Below, piece after piece: positions 1 to 6,397 of a DNA stretch of 8,839 bases. A model generated the notes under the pieces. That model saw nothing but the letters and a program-made list of their open reading frames with translations. It had not been told where the DNA came from and did not search any database. Both the position numbers and the translations under genes were made by a program. Location: assembly GCA_031379885.1 (NCBI GenBank), contig JANNFN010000059.1, positions 1-8,839 of the forward strand. The letters are read 5' to 3'. How positions within the stretch are numbered: the first letter of the stretch is position 1; each line of letters starts with the position of its first letter. The DNA is from Methylotenera_A sp031379885 (GTDB taxonomy: Bacteria; Pseudomonadota; Gammaproteobacteria; Burkholderiales; Methylophilaceae).

Positions 1-318
1 ACACTCTTTTAAATGGAATACTAATTCGTGATGCTCCAAATGTTCCACCATGTGAGAGCTATAAATTAACTCGGCCGAGTTGTCAGGAATATTTACAGAA
101 TTCCGTACATCCACCCAATAATCCGCCAGCTTGCTCACGTCTAAATTAAGCCAACCTTTTCTATGATCGCCACCGCAACCAAAGTGGAGTTTTTTAAATG
201 CCTCCGAATTCAGACCAGCAATTTTTCTGGCATTAACGTAATGCCTGATCGTACTGAGGACATTGAACTTGAGTGAGCTCAAGTCACGCTTGATTGCCAT
301 AACGGAATTACGCTGCAT
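1..318 (-). CDS. Class I SAM-dependent methyltransferase, N-terminal part (cut by window start)
   Basis: I translated 106 codons directly; the frame is open from an ATG at 318 to base 1, so the C-terminal half lies outside the window. After a basic N-terminal stretch, residues 44-63 carry LHFGCGG...GWLNLD, the glycine-rich SAM-binding loop and following acidic strand end typical of small methyltransferases in polysaccharide loci. Residues 77-99 carry IPDNSAELIYSSHMVEHL, matching the usual 'P-x-x-D-x-I-Y-S-x-H-x-x-E-H-L' motif IV/post-IV region. It probably methylates a sugar or sugar-linked group in the cytoplasm; the acceptor is unknown. The start at 318 is favoured by AAGGA five bases upstream; Met7 (at 300) is an alternative. 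It follows the neighbouring methyltransferase gene by 48 bp on the same strand and is unrelated to it in motif spacing. The family is fairly sure, the substrate not known. Confidence 0.8.
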   Translation of the reverse strand, partial: MQRNSVMAIKRDLSSLKFNVLSTIRHYVNARKIAGLNSEAFKKLHFGCGGDHRKGWLNLDVSKLADYWVDVRNSVNIPDNSAELIYSSHMVEHLEHHELVFHLKEC

Positions 319-323
319 ACATT

Positions 324-328
324 TCCTT
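324..328 (-). promoter_or_regulatory. Ribosome binding site of the left-end methyltransferase
   Basis: AAGGA on the minus strand sits five bases before the ATG at 318-316, and supports that start over the in-frame ATG six codons later. Confidence 0.5.
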
Positions 329-366
329 TTCCACACATCAGTCTTATACCAATAGAGACAATAACT

Positions 367-1110
367 TTAATCTCCCCGCTCACACATCAGAAAGATGCTC
401 GAACATAAATCTGGATACTGTTGCCCTAGTTTGTAGCAGCCTTCTAAATATTCCTTTGAAATAATGTCCGTTTGCAACAAGCGATCCCATTGGAAGTTAG
501 CCAGGGCCTTAAAAAATATCCCAGAACGATGAACTACCTTCAAACCTGCTGCAACTGCATCGCGCTCCAAAGTATCCAATGTATAAGTGCATCGGTGTCC
601 ATGCTCGACTTCCGCTGGCGTAACGGCAGAATTGTGAGTGATTAAACCCATCTTTACAGCAATTTGCCGAGAAGGTGCGTTGGCATTTGGGCACACCAGA
701 AAGAACCTGCCATTCTCCGCCAACCACTCGTCGTTAATGCGTTTTAAGACAAGCACAGGATCATTCAAATGCTCTAACACATGAGTTAGCACGATATTGT
801 CATAACGCCTTGGTAGAACAGCTTTCTCAAATAAAGAGTTTACGAACTGCACTTTGTCACCCAGCTTACTTTTAGCTTCTTCGATAGCGACATCTGATGC
901 TTCGACACAAGTGACATCATCGAAATGCTGCAGAAATCTTCTGGTGAAGTCGCCTTTAAAGCTCCCCAGCTCAAGTAGGTTTCCCTTAATAAAGAGTGGC
1001 TCGAACGATTTAATCATGTAAGGATGCATCACATCGAAATCGAAGCCATAGGCATACTTGTGGTCATTCGTATCTTTTATCTCGACGTTGTAGTCACGCT
1101 TACTGTTCAT
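367..1110 (-). CDS. Class I SAM-dependent methyltransferase
   Basis: A complete protein of 247 residues from the ATG at 1110. Residues 45-55 (LLELGSFKGDF) are motif I, although the usual second glycine of E-x-G-x-G-x-G is replaced, giving GSFKG. Glu70 ends strand 2 (TCVEAS), and LTHVLEHL at 108-115 is the strand-4 motif common in methyltransferases acting on small molecules or sugars. The C-terminal half (HGHRCTYTLDTLERDAVAAGL) resembles the Methyltransf_23-like arrangement in which Tyr and Leu lie over the active site. A GTG start at 1122 is possible, but it would place the GGGGAAG Shine-Dalgarno sequence inside the gene. Its start overlaps the end of the upstream GNAT gene by 11 bp, which suggests translational coupling. 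Role inferred: methylation of a sugar or its acyl substituent in the polysaccharide made by this cluster. A substrate cannot be named from sequence. Confidence 0.85.
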   Translation of the reverse strand: MNSKRDYNVEIKDTNDHKYAYGFDFDVMHPYMIKSFEPLFIKGNLLELGSFKGDFTRRFLQHFDDVTCVEASDVAIEEAKSKLGDKVQFVNSLFEKAVLPRRYDNIVLTHVLEHLNDPVLVLKRINDEWLAENGRFFLVCPNANAPSRQIAVKMGLITHNSAVTPAEVEHGHRCTYTLDTLERDAVAAGLKVVHRSGIFFKALANFQWDRLLQTDIISKEYLEGCYKLGQQYPDLCSSIFLMCERGD

Positions 1111-1570
1111 ACTCTTCCCCACTTTTCAAATATAGATTCATAGTTACGAATGGCGTATTAGTATTGCCGGCAACAAATCCGCACTTTTCATAAAGTTTAA
1201 TAGCTGGCTTATTATCACTCGCCACCTCCAAGCATATTTGCTTCATCCCTAGTGCATGCATATGTTTAATGCATTGTCTCATCATATGCACAGCGATACC
1301 TTTTCCCACCCATTCCTTCATCAAGCTGACGTTGGTAACGTAAGCGATGCTTTTTTCTTGGTCGTTGCAATATGCAGCTACCAACCCGATTAGCACTCCG
1401 TTCGACCATGCCTCGAATCGCATCGCCTTACTTGCAATTTTTTGCGCGTACTCGCTTATCTCTACTCTGCTGCTTAGAAATGGCACGAAATCGACATCGC
1501 ATTTCCGCAAATGTTCGTCAATCTCTTCCAAAGAGGCCTTGTTTGACAGATATTCAACTTTAGCGCTCAT
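1100..1570 (-). CDS. GNAT-family N-acyltransferase
   Basis: A 156-residue protein of normal single-domain GNAT length. Motif A is at residues 78-93 (VTNVSLMKEWVGKGIA), where the W-V-G-K-G-I-A segment is the acyl-CoA pyrophosphate loop (usual form Q/R-x-x-G-x-G/A). Motif B is at 114-133 (LEVASDNKPAIKLYEKCGF), with the N-x-x-A-x-x-L-Y-x-x-x-G-F signature. GNAT enzymes move an acyl group from acyl-CoA to an amine. Given the VioA-type aminotransferase upstream, the likely acceptor is a 4-amino-4,6-dideoxy sugar nucleotide, analogous to WecD, a GNAT enzyme acting on dTDP-4-amino-4,6-dideoxygalactose. That acceptor is inference. The start ATG overlaps the stop of the upstream propeller gene as ATGA, with GGAGAG immediately before it. 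The stop overlaps the next methyltransferase gene. No signal peptide or membrane segment is visible, so it is cytoplasmic. Confidence 0.85.
   Translation of the reverse strand: MSAKVEYLSNKASLEEIDEHLRKCDVDFVPFLSSRVEISEYAQKIASKAMRFEAWSNGVLIGLVAAYCNDQEKSIAYVTNVSLMKEWVGKGIAVHMMRQCIKHMHALGMKQICLEVASDNKPAIKLYEKCGFVAGNTNTPFVTMNLYLKSGEEYEQ
1114..1120 (-). promoter_or_regulatory. Ribosome binding site deciding the methyltransferase start
   Basis: GGGGAAG lies three bases before the ATG at 1110-1108, within the last codons of the GNAT gene. It favours ATG 1110 over the in-frame GTG at 1122, which overlaps the site itself. Confidence 0.5.
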
Positions 1571-2523
1571 CTCTCCAATACCGCTAATCCGAAGCCATAG
1601 CGCCCAAACTCATTGCCGTTATAAAGCAAATATACTTTACCATCACACTCAAACACATGCGGATAGCACAACATATCTGAATCCCAATCGCTAGGTGTGA
1701 CGTCAAGAAGCGGATTTTCATCGTCTCGTGTCCAATTCACCAGATCCTCTGACCATGCATGACCAACCCGATAACCGCGATCCTTATTTTTCCTAAAATC
1801 AAAAGACTGGCGATAACAGAAAAACATGTGGTGTCGGTCTTCAATCTTAATCACCGTCGGTAGTGCCTGACTTTCATCTACTCCCAAACGGTCAGTTATA
1901 ATCTGTTTCGCCTCTCCCTTGACCCAATTGATCCCATCAGATGAAACGGCATGTCCAATCTTGTAGGTGCGATCTGGTGGTGCATTTTCAGAAAATTTCT
2001 TCCAACCTGTACCAAAAATGTACCACATGTGAAATACATTACTGATAACTTTCACGAAACCGTCGCCGACCAAACAAGGCTCATGCAGCGATGCTGCCAG
2101 CACCGGACCATCCCCTATGCGCTGGAAAGTAAGACCGCCATCGCGGCTGATAGCCAGTCCGATGGACGTATCTACAGAGACGGATACCCGCCGATTCCAG
2201 CCACAGGTATAGCCATACACAGCATCACCATGGCGCATAACGCTCATAGGAAAAATGCCGTGCTCGTCAAAACAGCCAAGTTCGCCGAGCGGGATGACCG
2301 TTTTATCGGATACCCGGATAACATCTTGTAGATTTTTATTCATATCGACAAAAGCGATATGGCTTAGGTACTTACCATTACTGTCAACCGAACGAGTAGA
2401 AAAATAGATGCGTACAAAATCATCGAATACCAAAGCCTGGGGTGATTGAGCGTACTGAACACAATCATTTGGCAATTTATATTGCGTCGGGTCAAATATT
2501 TTGCCAAGTTTTTTCCACTTCAT
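1567..2523 (-). CDS. Five-bladed beta-propeller, GH43/GH32/GH130-like protein (paralogue A)
   Basis: A 318-residue protein with the repeating blade pattern of the arabinanase/levansucrase/invertase-type propeller superfamily. Blade motifs include LVFDDFVRIYFSTR (31-44), SRDGGLTFQRIG (126-137), SSDGINW (194-200), SEDLVNWTRDD (258-268) and YPHVFECDGK (287-296). Acidic candidates for a glycosidase-like site include Asp34/Asp35, Asp86/Glu87 and Glu217, but I cannot assign a catalytic triad. There is no signal peptide, so it should be cytoplasmic, which is odd for a polysaccharide hydrolase. It is clearly paralogous to the next gene upstream. An ATG at 2532 is also in frame. I chose 2523 because TAAGG lies ten bases before it and only one base before 2532, and because MKWKKLGK then aligns with the paralogue's MFRWKKLGK. 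It overlaps the GNAT gene by 4 bp. The fold is fairly sure; the function is unknown. Confidence 0.75.
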   Translation of the reverse strand: MKWKKLGKIFDPTQYKLPNDCVQYAQSPQALVFDDFVRIYFSTRSVDSNGKYLSHIAFVDMNKNLQDVIRVSDKTVIPLGELGCFDEHGIFPMSVMRHGDAVYGYTCGWNRRVSVSVDTSIGLAISRDGGLTFQRIGDGPVLAASLHEPCLVGDGFVKVISNVFHMWYIFGTGWKKFSENAPPDRTYKIGHAVSSDGINWVKGEAKQIITDRLGVDESQALPTVIKIEDRHHMFFCYRQSFDFRKNKDRGYRVGHAWSEDLVNWTRDDENPLLDVTPSDWDSDMLCYPHVFECDGKVYLLYNGNEFGRYGFGLAVLER

Positions 2524-2533
2524 TCCGCTCATA

Positions 2534-2538
2534 CCTTA
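2534..2538 (-). promoter_or_regulatory. Ribosome binding site of propeller paralogue A
   Basis: TAAGG overlaps the stop codon of paralogue B. It is ten bases from the ATG at 2523 but only one base from the in-frame ATG at 2532, so the downstream start is better served. Confidence 0.4.
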
Positions 2539-3498
2539 CTCTAGCATCCCATCTAATACAGCCAAGCCAAACCCATGTCTTCCAACCTGATTGCCAAGAT
2601 AGGCCATATAAATCTTTCCATCAAGCTCAAACACATGCGGGTAGCTAATCATTTCAGAATCCCAGCCTTCTTCCGAGACGTCAATACCAGCCTTCGCATC
2701 GTCACGCACCCAATCAACCAGGTTTAAGCTTGAGGCATAACCAATGCGATAGCCATTTTCCTTGCCCCGGTAATAGCTACTGTAACGGTAGCAGAAGAAC
2801 ATGTGATATTTCCCATTGGCATAGAAGACGTCTGGGCTAGCTTGTGCTTCATCTTCTTCGATGCGGCTCTCAATCAAGTCTTTATTGACCTTACTCCAAT
2901 GAATGCCGTCGCGCGAAGTCGCCATGCGTATCTTGTAAACTGGCTCCGCCCGCCCATCTACCTTCTTCCACTTACGCCCTGCGATATACCACAAATACCA
3001 AACGTCATTGAAGCGTCTTATCTTCGGCCCGCTCAACACAAACGGCTCATCTGGCGAATACGACAAGACCGGGCCTGAGCCAAGCTTAGTGAAAGTCTTG
3101 CCGCTATCTTGGCTAGTCGCAATACCTATCGCCACATTAAAGGGCACAGACTCACAGCGCGTCCAACCCGCATAATATGCTCGTACTTCCTCACCATTAC
3201 GAACGACCGACACTGGGTAGGTGCCGAATTCATCAAACTCACCTAAGCCACCTAAATCTAGAATGGGCTGCTCGCTCACATGCCGCACCTTGAACAAATC
3301 AACACGATCTAAATCAACATAGGCGGAGTAACTTATGTATTGACCATTCTCATCAACTGGTGGACGGCAGGAAAAATACACCCGTACAAAATCATCGAAT
3401 ACTAGCGTAGCAGGAGCCTGTGCAAACTCTTTTAGCCAAGCTCGCCCTTCAACTTCTTGTGGCGTAAATACTTTACCTAATTTTTTCCACCTAAACAT
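2536..3498 (-). CDS. Five-bladed beta-propeller, GH43/GH32/GH130-like protein (paralogue B)
   Basis: A 320-residue protein, collinear with paralogue A from end to end. Shared blocks include WKKLGK (4-9), LVFDDFVR-x-YFS-x-R (32-45), FDE-x-G (88-92), TF-x-x-x-G-x-GPVL (135-145), YKI...DGI-x-W (188-201), DE-x-QA (216-220), HMFFCYR (232-238), WDS-x-M-x-x-YPHVFE-x-DGK (279-295) and GFGLAVL (309-315). The conserved DD, FDE, DE and WDS acidic positions in both copies suggest that both keep the same ligand or active site. Family knowledge: such propellers are usually glycoside hydrolases or phosphorylases. No secretion signal is visible, so a cytoplasmic role on a sugar nucleotide, a lipid-linked oligosaccharide or another metabolite is inferred. 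It starts three bases after the wbqC-like stop, so the two are almost certainly co-translated; only a weak Shine-Dalgarno sequence is visible. Function unknown. Confidence 0.75.
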   Translation of the reverse strand: MFRWKKLGKVFTPQEVEGRAWLKEFAQAPATLVFDDFVRVYFSCRPPVDENGQYISYSAYVDLDRVDLFKVRHVSEQPILDLGGLGEFDEFGTYPVSVVRNGEEVRAYYAGWTRCESVPFNVAIGIATSQDSGKTFTKLGSGPVLSYSPDEPFVLSGPKIRRFNDVWYLWYIAGRKWKKVDGRAEPVYKIRMATSRDGIHWSKVNKDLIESRIEEDEAQASPDVFYANGKYHMFFCYRYSSYYRGKENGYRIGYASSLNLVDWVRDDAKAGIDVSEEGWDSEMISYPHVFELDGKIYMAYLGNQVGRHGFGLAVLDGMLE

Positions 3499-3501
3499 GG
3501 C

Positions 3502-4200
3502 TTAAATCATCTCGTAGTTAGCCAAGGTATTGTGCTTGATGGTGTCTAACGAATTGAACATCATCACGTCTATAATCGACAACCAGGGCACAAATTCAGC
3601 GCCAAACTGTGTGTATTCAAGTGATTTCGATTGTATAAATCTCAACGCTATGCCTTTGTTCAAAAAAACTTCTTTTGAATATAGCTCCTTGCCGCCAATG
3701 GCGTTGACATAAACATTTGCACCTTCAGCTTCACACAAGGCCAGCACTTTATCTTGATTTTTCAGATCATGATCAATAACGATACTAGAGGAAACCTTTA
3801 TCTCCGTTGCAATACCCAAGTATTCGCAAACTCTAGTAATAGAGTGATGTATATAACGAAACAGATTTGTATCTTCATACCGCACAATCTGCTCGAACAG
3901 TGGAAATATCTGCTCAAAATACGGCGCGCGCGTATACGCTCCTCTAAATTGGTTCAACAATTTGTCGCGGTTGAAATCTGCGGCCAATTCCCGCTCACAC
4001 ACGTCCAAATAATCCGAATCACTTTTCAAAGGCAAGGAAAACATTACATCCTTGCCGTTCTGTAACATTCTGTTGCGATTGATCCATCCCTTCTTGGTAT
4101 ATTTAATGTTGTCATACACGATAAAAGTGTCGACCGCCGCAATCAGCTGAAAGTAGCCGATATAAGGGAGGAAATACGGCTGCATAATCGCTACCTTCAT
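3502..4200 (-). CDS. WbqC-family protein
   Basis: A 232-residue protein of typical full length for the WbqC-like family. The N-terminal signature is unmistakable: MQPYFLPYIGYFQLI (6-20), VDTFIVYDN (23-31), then K-x-GWINRNR (37-44). Later conserved points include NAIGGKELY (about residues 165-173) and the C-terminal FVPWLSIIDVMMFNS segment. The family is found in O-antigen and capsule loci. As far as I recall, its biochemical activity is not firmly established, though the gene name comes from an E. coli/Shigella O-antigen cluster that also holds vioA. It lies 30 bp after the vioA-like gene and 3 bp before propeller B, so its product may act on the VioA product, for example in adding an aminoacyl or acyl group to the 4-amino sugar. 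That role is inference. No signal peptide or membrane helix is seen. No convincing Shine-Dalgarno sequence precedes the ATG at 4200. Confidence 0.88.
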   Translation of the reverse strand: MKVAIMQPYFLPYIGYFQLIAAVDTFIVYDNIKYTKKGWINRNRMLQNGKDVMFSLPLKSDSDYLDVCERELAADFNRDKLLNQFRGAYTRAPYFEQIFPLFEQIVRYEDTNLFRYIHHSITRVCEYLGIATEIKVSSSIVIDHDLKNQDKVLALCEAEGANVYVNAIGGKELYSKEVFLNKGIALRFIQSKSLEYTQFGAEFVPWLSIIDVMMFNSLDTIKHNTLANYEMI

Positions 4201-4230
4201 CTTGCTATAACTCGCTTTGATTTATCCACT

Positions 4231-5337
4231 TTATTGAGCCGCGATAAAGTCAGTGATTTCCTCTACTACCGACATATCTAAATCTGGGTATATCGGTAGG
4301 CAGAGTATCTGCTCAGCTGAAGCAGTAGCAACTGGAAGATTCTCTCTATGAGCGGAAGGTAAGCCACGATACATTGGAAACTCTGATATTAAAGGATAAA
4401 AATAACGGCGAGGATATATACCAATATCTTTAAGTTTCTGATTAAGCTCATCACGACTGATTGGAAAGTTATTTTGCACAAGAATCGGAAAGTAGGCATA
4501 GTTTGCGACCTTCTCACCCGCATCATTCAAGCAATGAATACCCTTCACATCCTTTAGCTGTTCACGATAGGCTGAATCAATCTCTTTACGTCGCGCAATC
4601 GCCTGATCTATATGCTTCAACTGCAATAAACCAAGTGCTGCGTTGAACTCACTCATCTTGCCGTTAATACCGGGCGCCACAACGGTAACTTCACCCACAT
4701 GTCCGAAGTTCTTTAGCTGATCAATGCGCACTTTTGTCTTGGCATCTCGACATACAATAGCGCCGCCTTCAAAGGTGTTAAAAACTTTAGTAGCATGAAA
4801 GCTCAAGATTGACAAATCACCATGATTAAGTAGGCTACCGCAGTGACATTGCACACCAAAGGCATGAGCTGCATCATAAATCACTTTTAGGTTGTAATTA
4901 TCAGCTATTTTCTGAATGGCATCTACATCACATGGATGCCCATATACATGAACTGGCATAATTGCCGTAGTTTGCGGGGTAATTGCCGCCTCAATTTTAG
5001 CAGGGTCGAGATTGAGCGTGTTCTGATCAATGTCCACGAACACTGGCTTGATGCCGTTCCACAGCAACGAATGTGATGTGGCAACAAATGAAAATGGTGT
5101 TGTAATAACCTCGCCAGTAACACGTAATGTCTGCAATGCCGTAACCAATGCAAGAGTACCATTCGCAAAAAGACTGATGTATTCTACACCAAGGTAATCA
5201 CATAACTCTTTTTCTAATTGTTCATGGAATGGTCCGCAGTTAGTAAGTATTTTATTTTCCCAAATTTGCTGCAGGTAGGGAATGAACTCCTCTAAGGGCG
5301 GTAAGGTTGGCTGTGTTACATAAATATTCTTCTTCAT
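4231..5337 (-). CDS. vioA: VioA-type sugar aminotransferase (dTDP-4-amino-4,6-dideoxyglucose forming)
   Basis: A 368-residue PLP-dependent DegT/DnrJ/EryC1/StrS aminotransferase of full family length. The PLP lysine is Lys184 in SFHATKVFNTFEGGA. Asp155 and His158 in YDAAHAFG contact the cofactor ring, and NGTLAL (59-64) forms the phosphate-binding turn. The N-terminus (VTQPTLPPLEEFIPYL...LTNCGPFH) and TTPFSFVATSHSLLWNG closely resemble VioA of enteric O-antigen clusters as I remember it. VioA converts dTDP-4-keto-6-deoxyglucose plus glutamate to dTDP-4-amino-4,6-dideoxy-D-glucose (dTDP-Qui4N). The substrate would need RmlA and RmlB, which are not in the window. The exact 4-epimer specificity cannot be proved from sequence; an FdtB/WecE-like product is an alternative. 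It follows fcl by 68 bp and leads the tailoring genes down to the methyltransferases. No clear Shine-Dalgarno sequence is seen before ATG 5337. Confidence 0.85.
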   Translation of the reverse strand: MKKNIYVTQPTLPPLEEFIPYLQQIWENKILTNCGPFHEQLEKELCDYLGVEYISLFANGTLALVTALQTLRVTGEVITTPFSFVATSHSLLWNGIKPVFVDIDQNTLNLDPAKIEAAITPQTTAIMPVHVYGHPCDVDAIQKIADNYNLKVIYDAAHAFGVQCHCGSLLNHGDLSILSFHATKVFNTFEGGAIVCRDAKTKVRIDQLKNFGHVGEVTVVAPGINGKMSEFNAALGLLQLKHIDQAIARRKEIDSAYREQLKDVKGIHCLNDAGEKVANYAYFPILVQNNFPISRDELNQKLKDIGIYPRRYFYPLISEFPMYRGLPSAHRENLPVATASAEQILCLPIYPDLDMSVVEEITDFIAAQ

Positions 5338-5405
5338 AAATAACGTATTTCTAAATAAGTAAAATTTATAATCATCTATCCACCGATACTATCAGTGATA
5401 GCTTT
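5338..5405 (-). promoter_or_regulatory. 68-bp gap between fcl and vioA, possible internal promoter or operator
   Basis: This is the longest gap in the minus-strand gene run. It is AT-rich, with a TATAAA-like stretch on the minus strand (about 5365-5372) that could be a -10 element; the matching -35 is poor. A perfect palindrome sits at its fcl end. It may allow separate expression of the vioA-led block from the GDP-fucose genes. Evidence for an actual promoter is weak. Confidence 0.25.
5389..5401. repeat. 13-bp perfect palindrome CTATCAGTGATAG
   Basis: Two 6-base arms (CTATCA/TGATAG) flank a single central G, five bases beyond the fcl stop on the minus strand. The one-base spacer is too small for a stable hairpin, so it looks more like a dimeric-repressor site than a terminator. 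The 13 bases equal the core of the classical tet operator O2, but the flanks differ and no tetR-like gene is present. It could be chance. Confidence 0.3.
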
Positions 5406-6383
5406 TCATTTTAAGCTTTCAAGATTCTTAAAATCTTGATACGATTGTTGAAGTCCGACTTTTAGCGACGTACTTGCACTCCACCCTAGCCTATTCAACC
5501 TACCAGAATCCATGAGCTTTCTCATGGTGCCATCTGGCTTGGTGCTGTCAAAGGCAGTCTCGCCATTAAAGCCAACAACTTCTTTCACTAAATTGGCTAG
5601 CTCTGCTATCGTTAAATCACTATTACTGCCCAAATTAAGCAAGGGCGGTAAGCCATCATTTCTATCTGTAGCCAGCATCGGTTTGAATTGTGCATCTGGT
5701 AAATTAATCACGTATAAGCACGCTTCTGCCATGTCATCACTGTATAAAAACTCACGTTTAGGTGTGCCTGTGCCCCATACTGTGACTGTGGCTTGATTAT
5801 TTATTTTTGCTTCATGAAACTTGCGAATGAGCGCAGGGATGACATGACTATTTTCCAAATGGTAGTTGTCGCCTGCCCCATATAGATTAGTCGGCATGAC
5901 GGCCATGTACTGCGTGCCATATTGGCGGTTATAGCTCCAGCACATTTCGATGCCCGCAATCTTTGCCAAAGCATAAGGTCGATTGGTTGGCTCTAGCTCT
6001 GAGGTGAGCAGATATTCTTCTTTCATTGGCTGAGGGCAATCGCGCGGATAAATGCAGCTAGAGCCCAAGAATAGTAAGCGTTTCACGCCATTAACATAGG
6101 ATTGATGAATGACGTTGGTTTGTATAGCCAAGTTCTCATGGATAAACTCTGCGGGATAAGTGTTGTTGGCATGAATGCCGCCCACTTTAGCTGCGGCTAA
6201 AAATACATACTCTGGCTTTTCTGTTTGAAAGAAATCTTTTACTGCTTGCTGATTCGTGAGATCAAGCTCGGCATGGGTGCGCGTGACAACATTAGCGTAG
6301 CCTTGCGCGTTCAGCTGGCGCATGATGGCAGAACCAACTAGTCCACGATGCCCTGCTACATAGATTTTAGATTGTTTGTCCAT
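5406..6383 (-). CDS. fcl: GDP-L-fucose synthase
   Basis: A 325-residue short-chain dehydrogenase/reductase of normal length. It carries out epimerisation at C3 and C5 and NADPH reduction of GDP-4-keto-6-deoxymannose to GDP-L-fucose in the cytoplasm. The N-terminal GHRGLVG (11-17) is the NADP(H) Rossmann loop. Catalytic Ser108 (in GSSCIYP), Tyr137 and Lys141 (YALAK) are present, as are Cys110 and His180 (ENSHVIP), which match the epimerisation residues described for E. coli Fcl. KREFLYSDDMAEA (about 208-220) is the family's substrate-side signature. It starts 14 bp after gmd, which supplies its substrate, so the pair is co-transcribed. Also called wcaG. There is no anomaly in the reading frame. 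Confidence 0.95.
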   Translation of the reverse strand: MDKQSKIYVAGHRGLVGSAIMRQLNAQGYANVVTRTHAELDLTNQQAVKDFFQTEKPEYVFLAAAKVGGIHANNTYPAEFIHENLAIQTNVIHQSYVNGVKRLLFLGSSCIYPRDCPQPMKEEYLLTSELEPTNRPYALAKIAGIEMCWSYNRQYGTQYMAVMPTNLYGAGDNYHLENSHVIPALIRKFHEAKINNQATVTVWGTGTPKREFLYSDDMAEACLYVINLPDAQFKPMLATDRNDGLPPLLNLGSNSDLTIAELANLVKEVVGFNGETAFDSTKPDGTMRKLMDSGRLNRLGWSASTSLKVGLQQSYQDFKNLESLK

Positions 6384-6397
6384 GTCTGGTGGTTTGT

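Noticed and set aside
1347..2331. Several plus-strand frames opposite the GNAT and propeller genes
   Set aside because: These are shadows of well-supported minus-strand genes; no family motif or ribosome binding site was seen.
4923..5168. Minus-strand 81-codon frame rich in Leu, His and Arg
   Set aside because: It lies wholly within vioA in another frame, and vioA has full conserved motifs across this stretch.
5386..5405. Rho-independent terminator after fcl
   Set aside because: The inverted repeat has a one-base spacer, or at best a 4-bp stem with a 5-base loop, and is AT-rich, so it would not form a stable terminator hairpin. On the minus strand it is not followed by a T-run.
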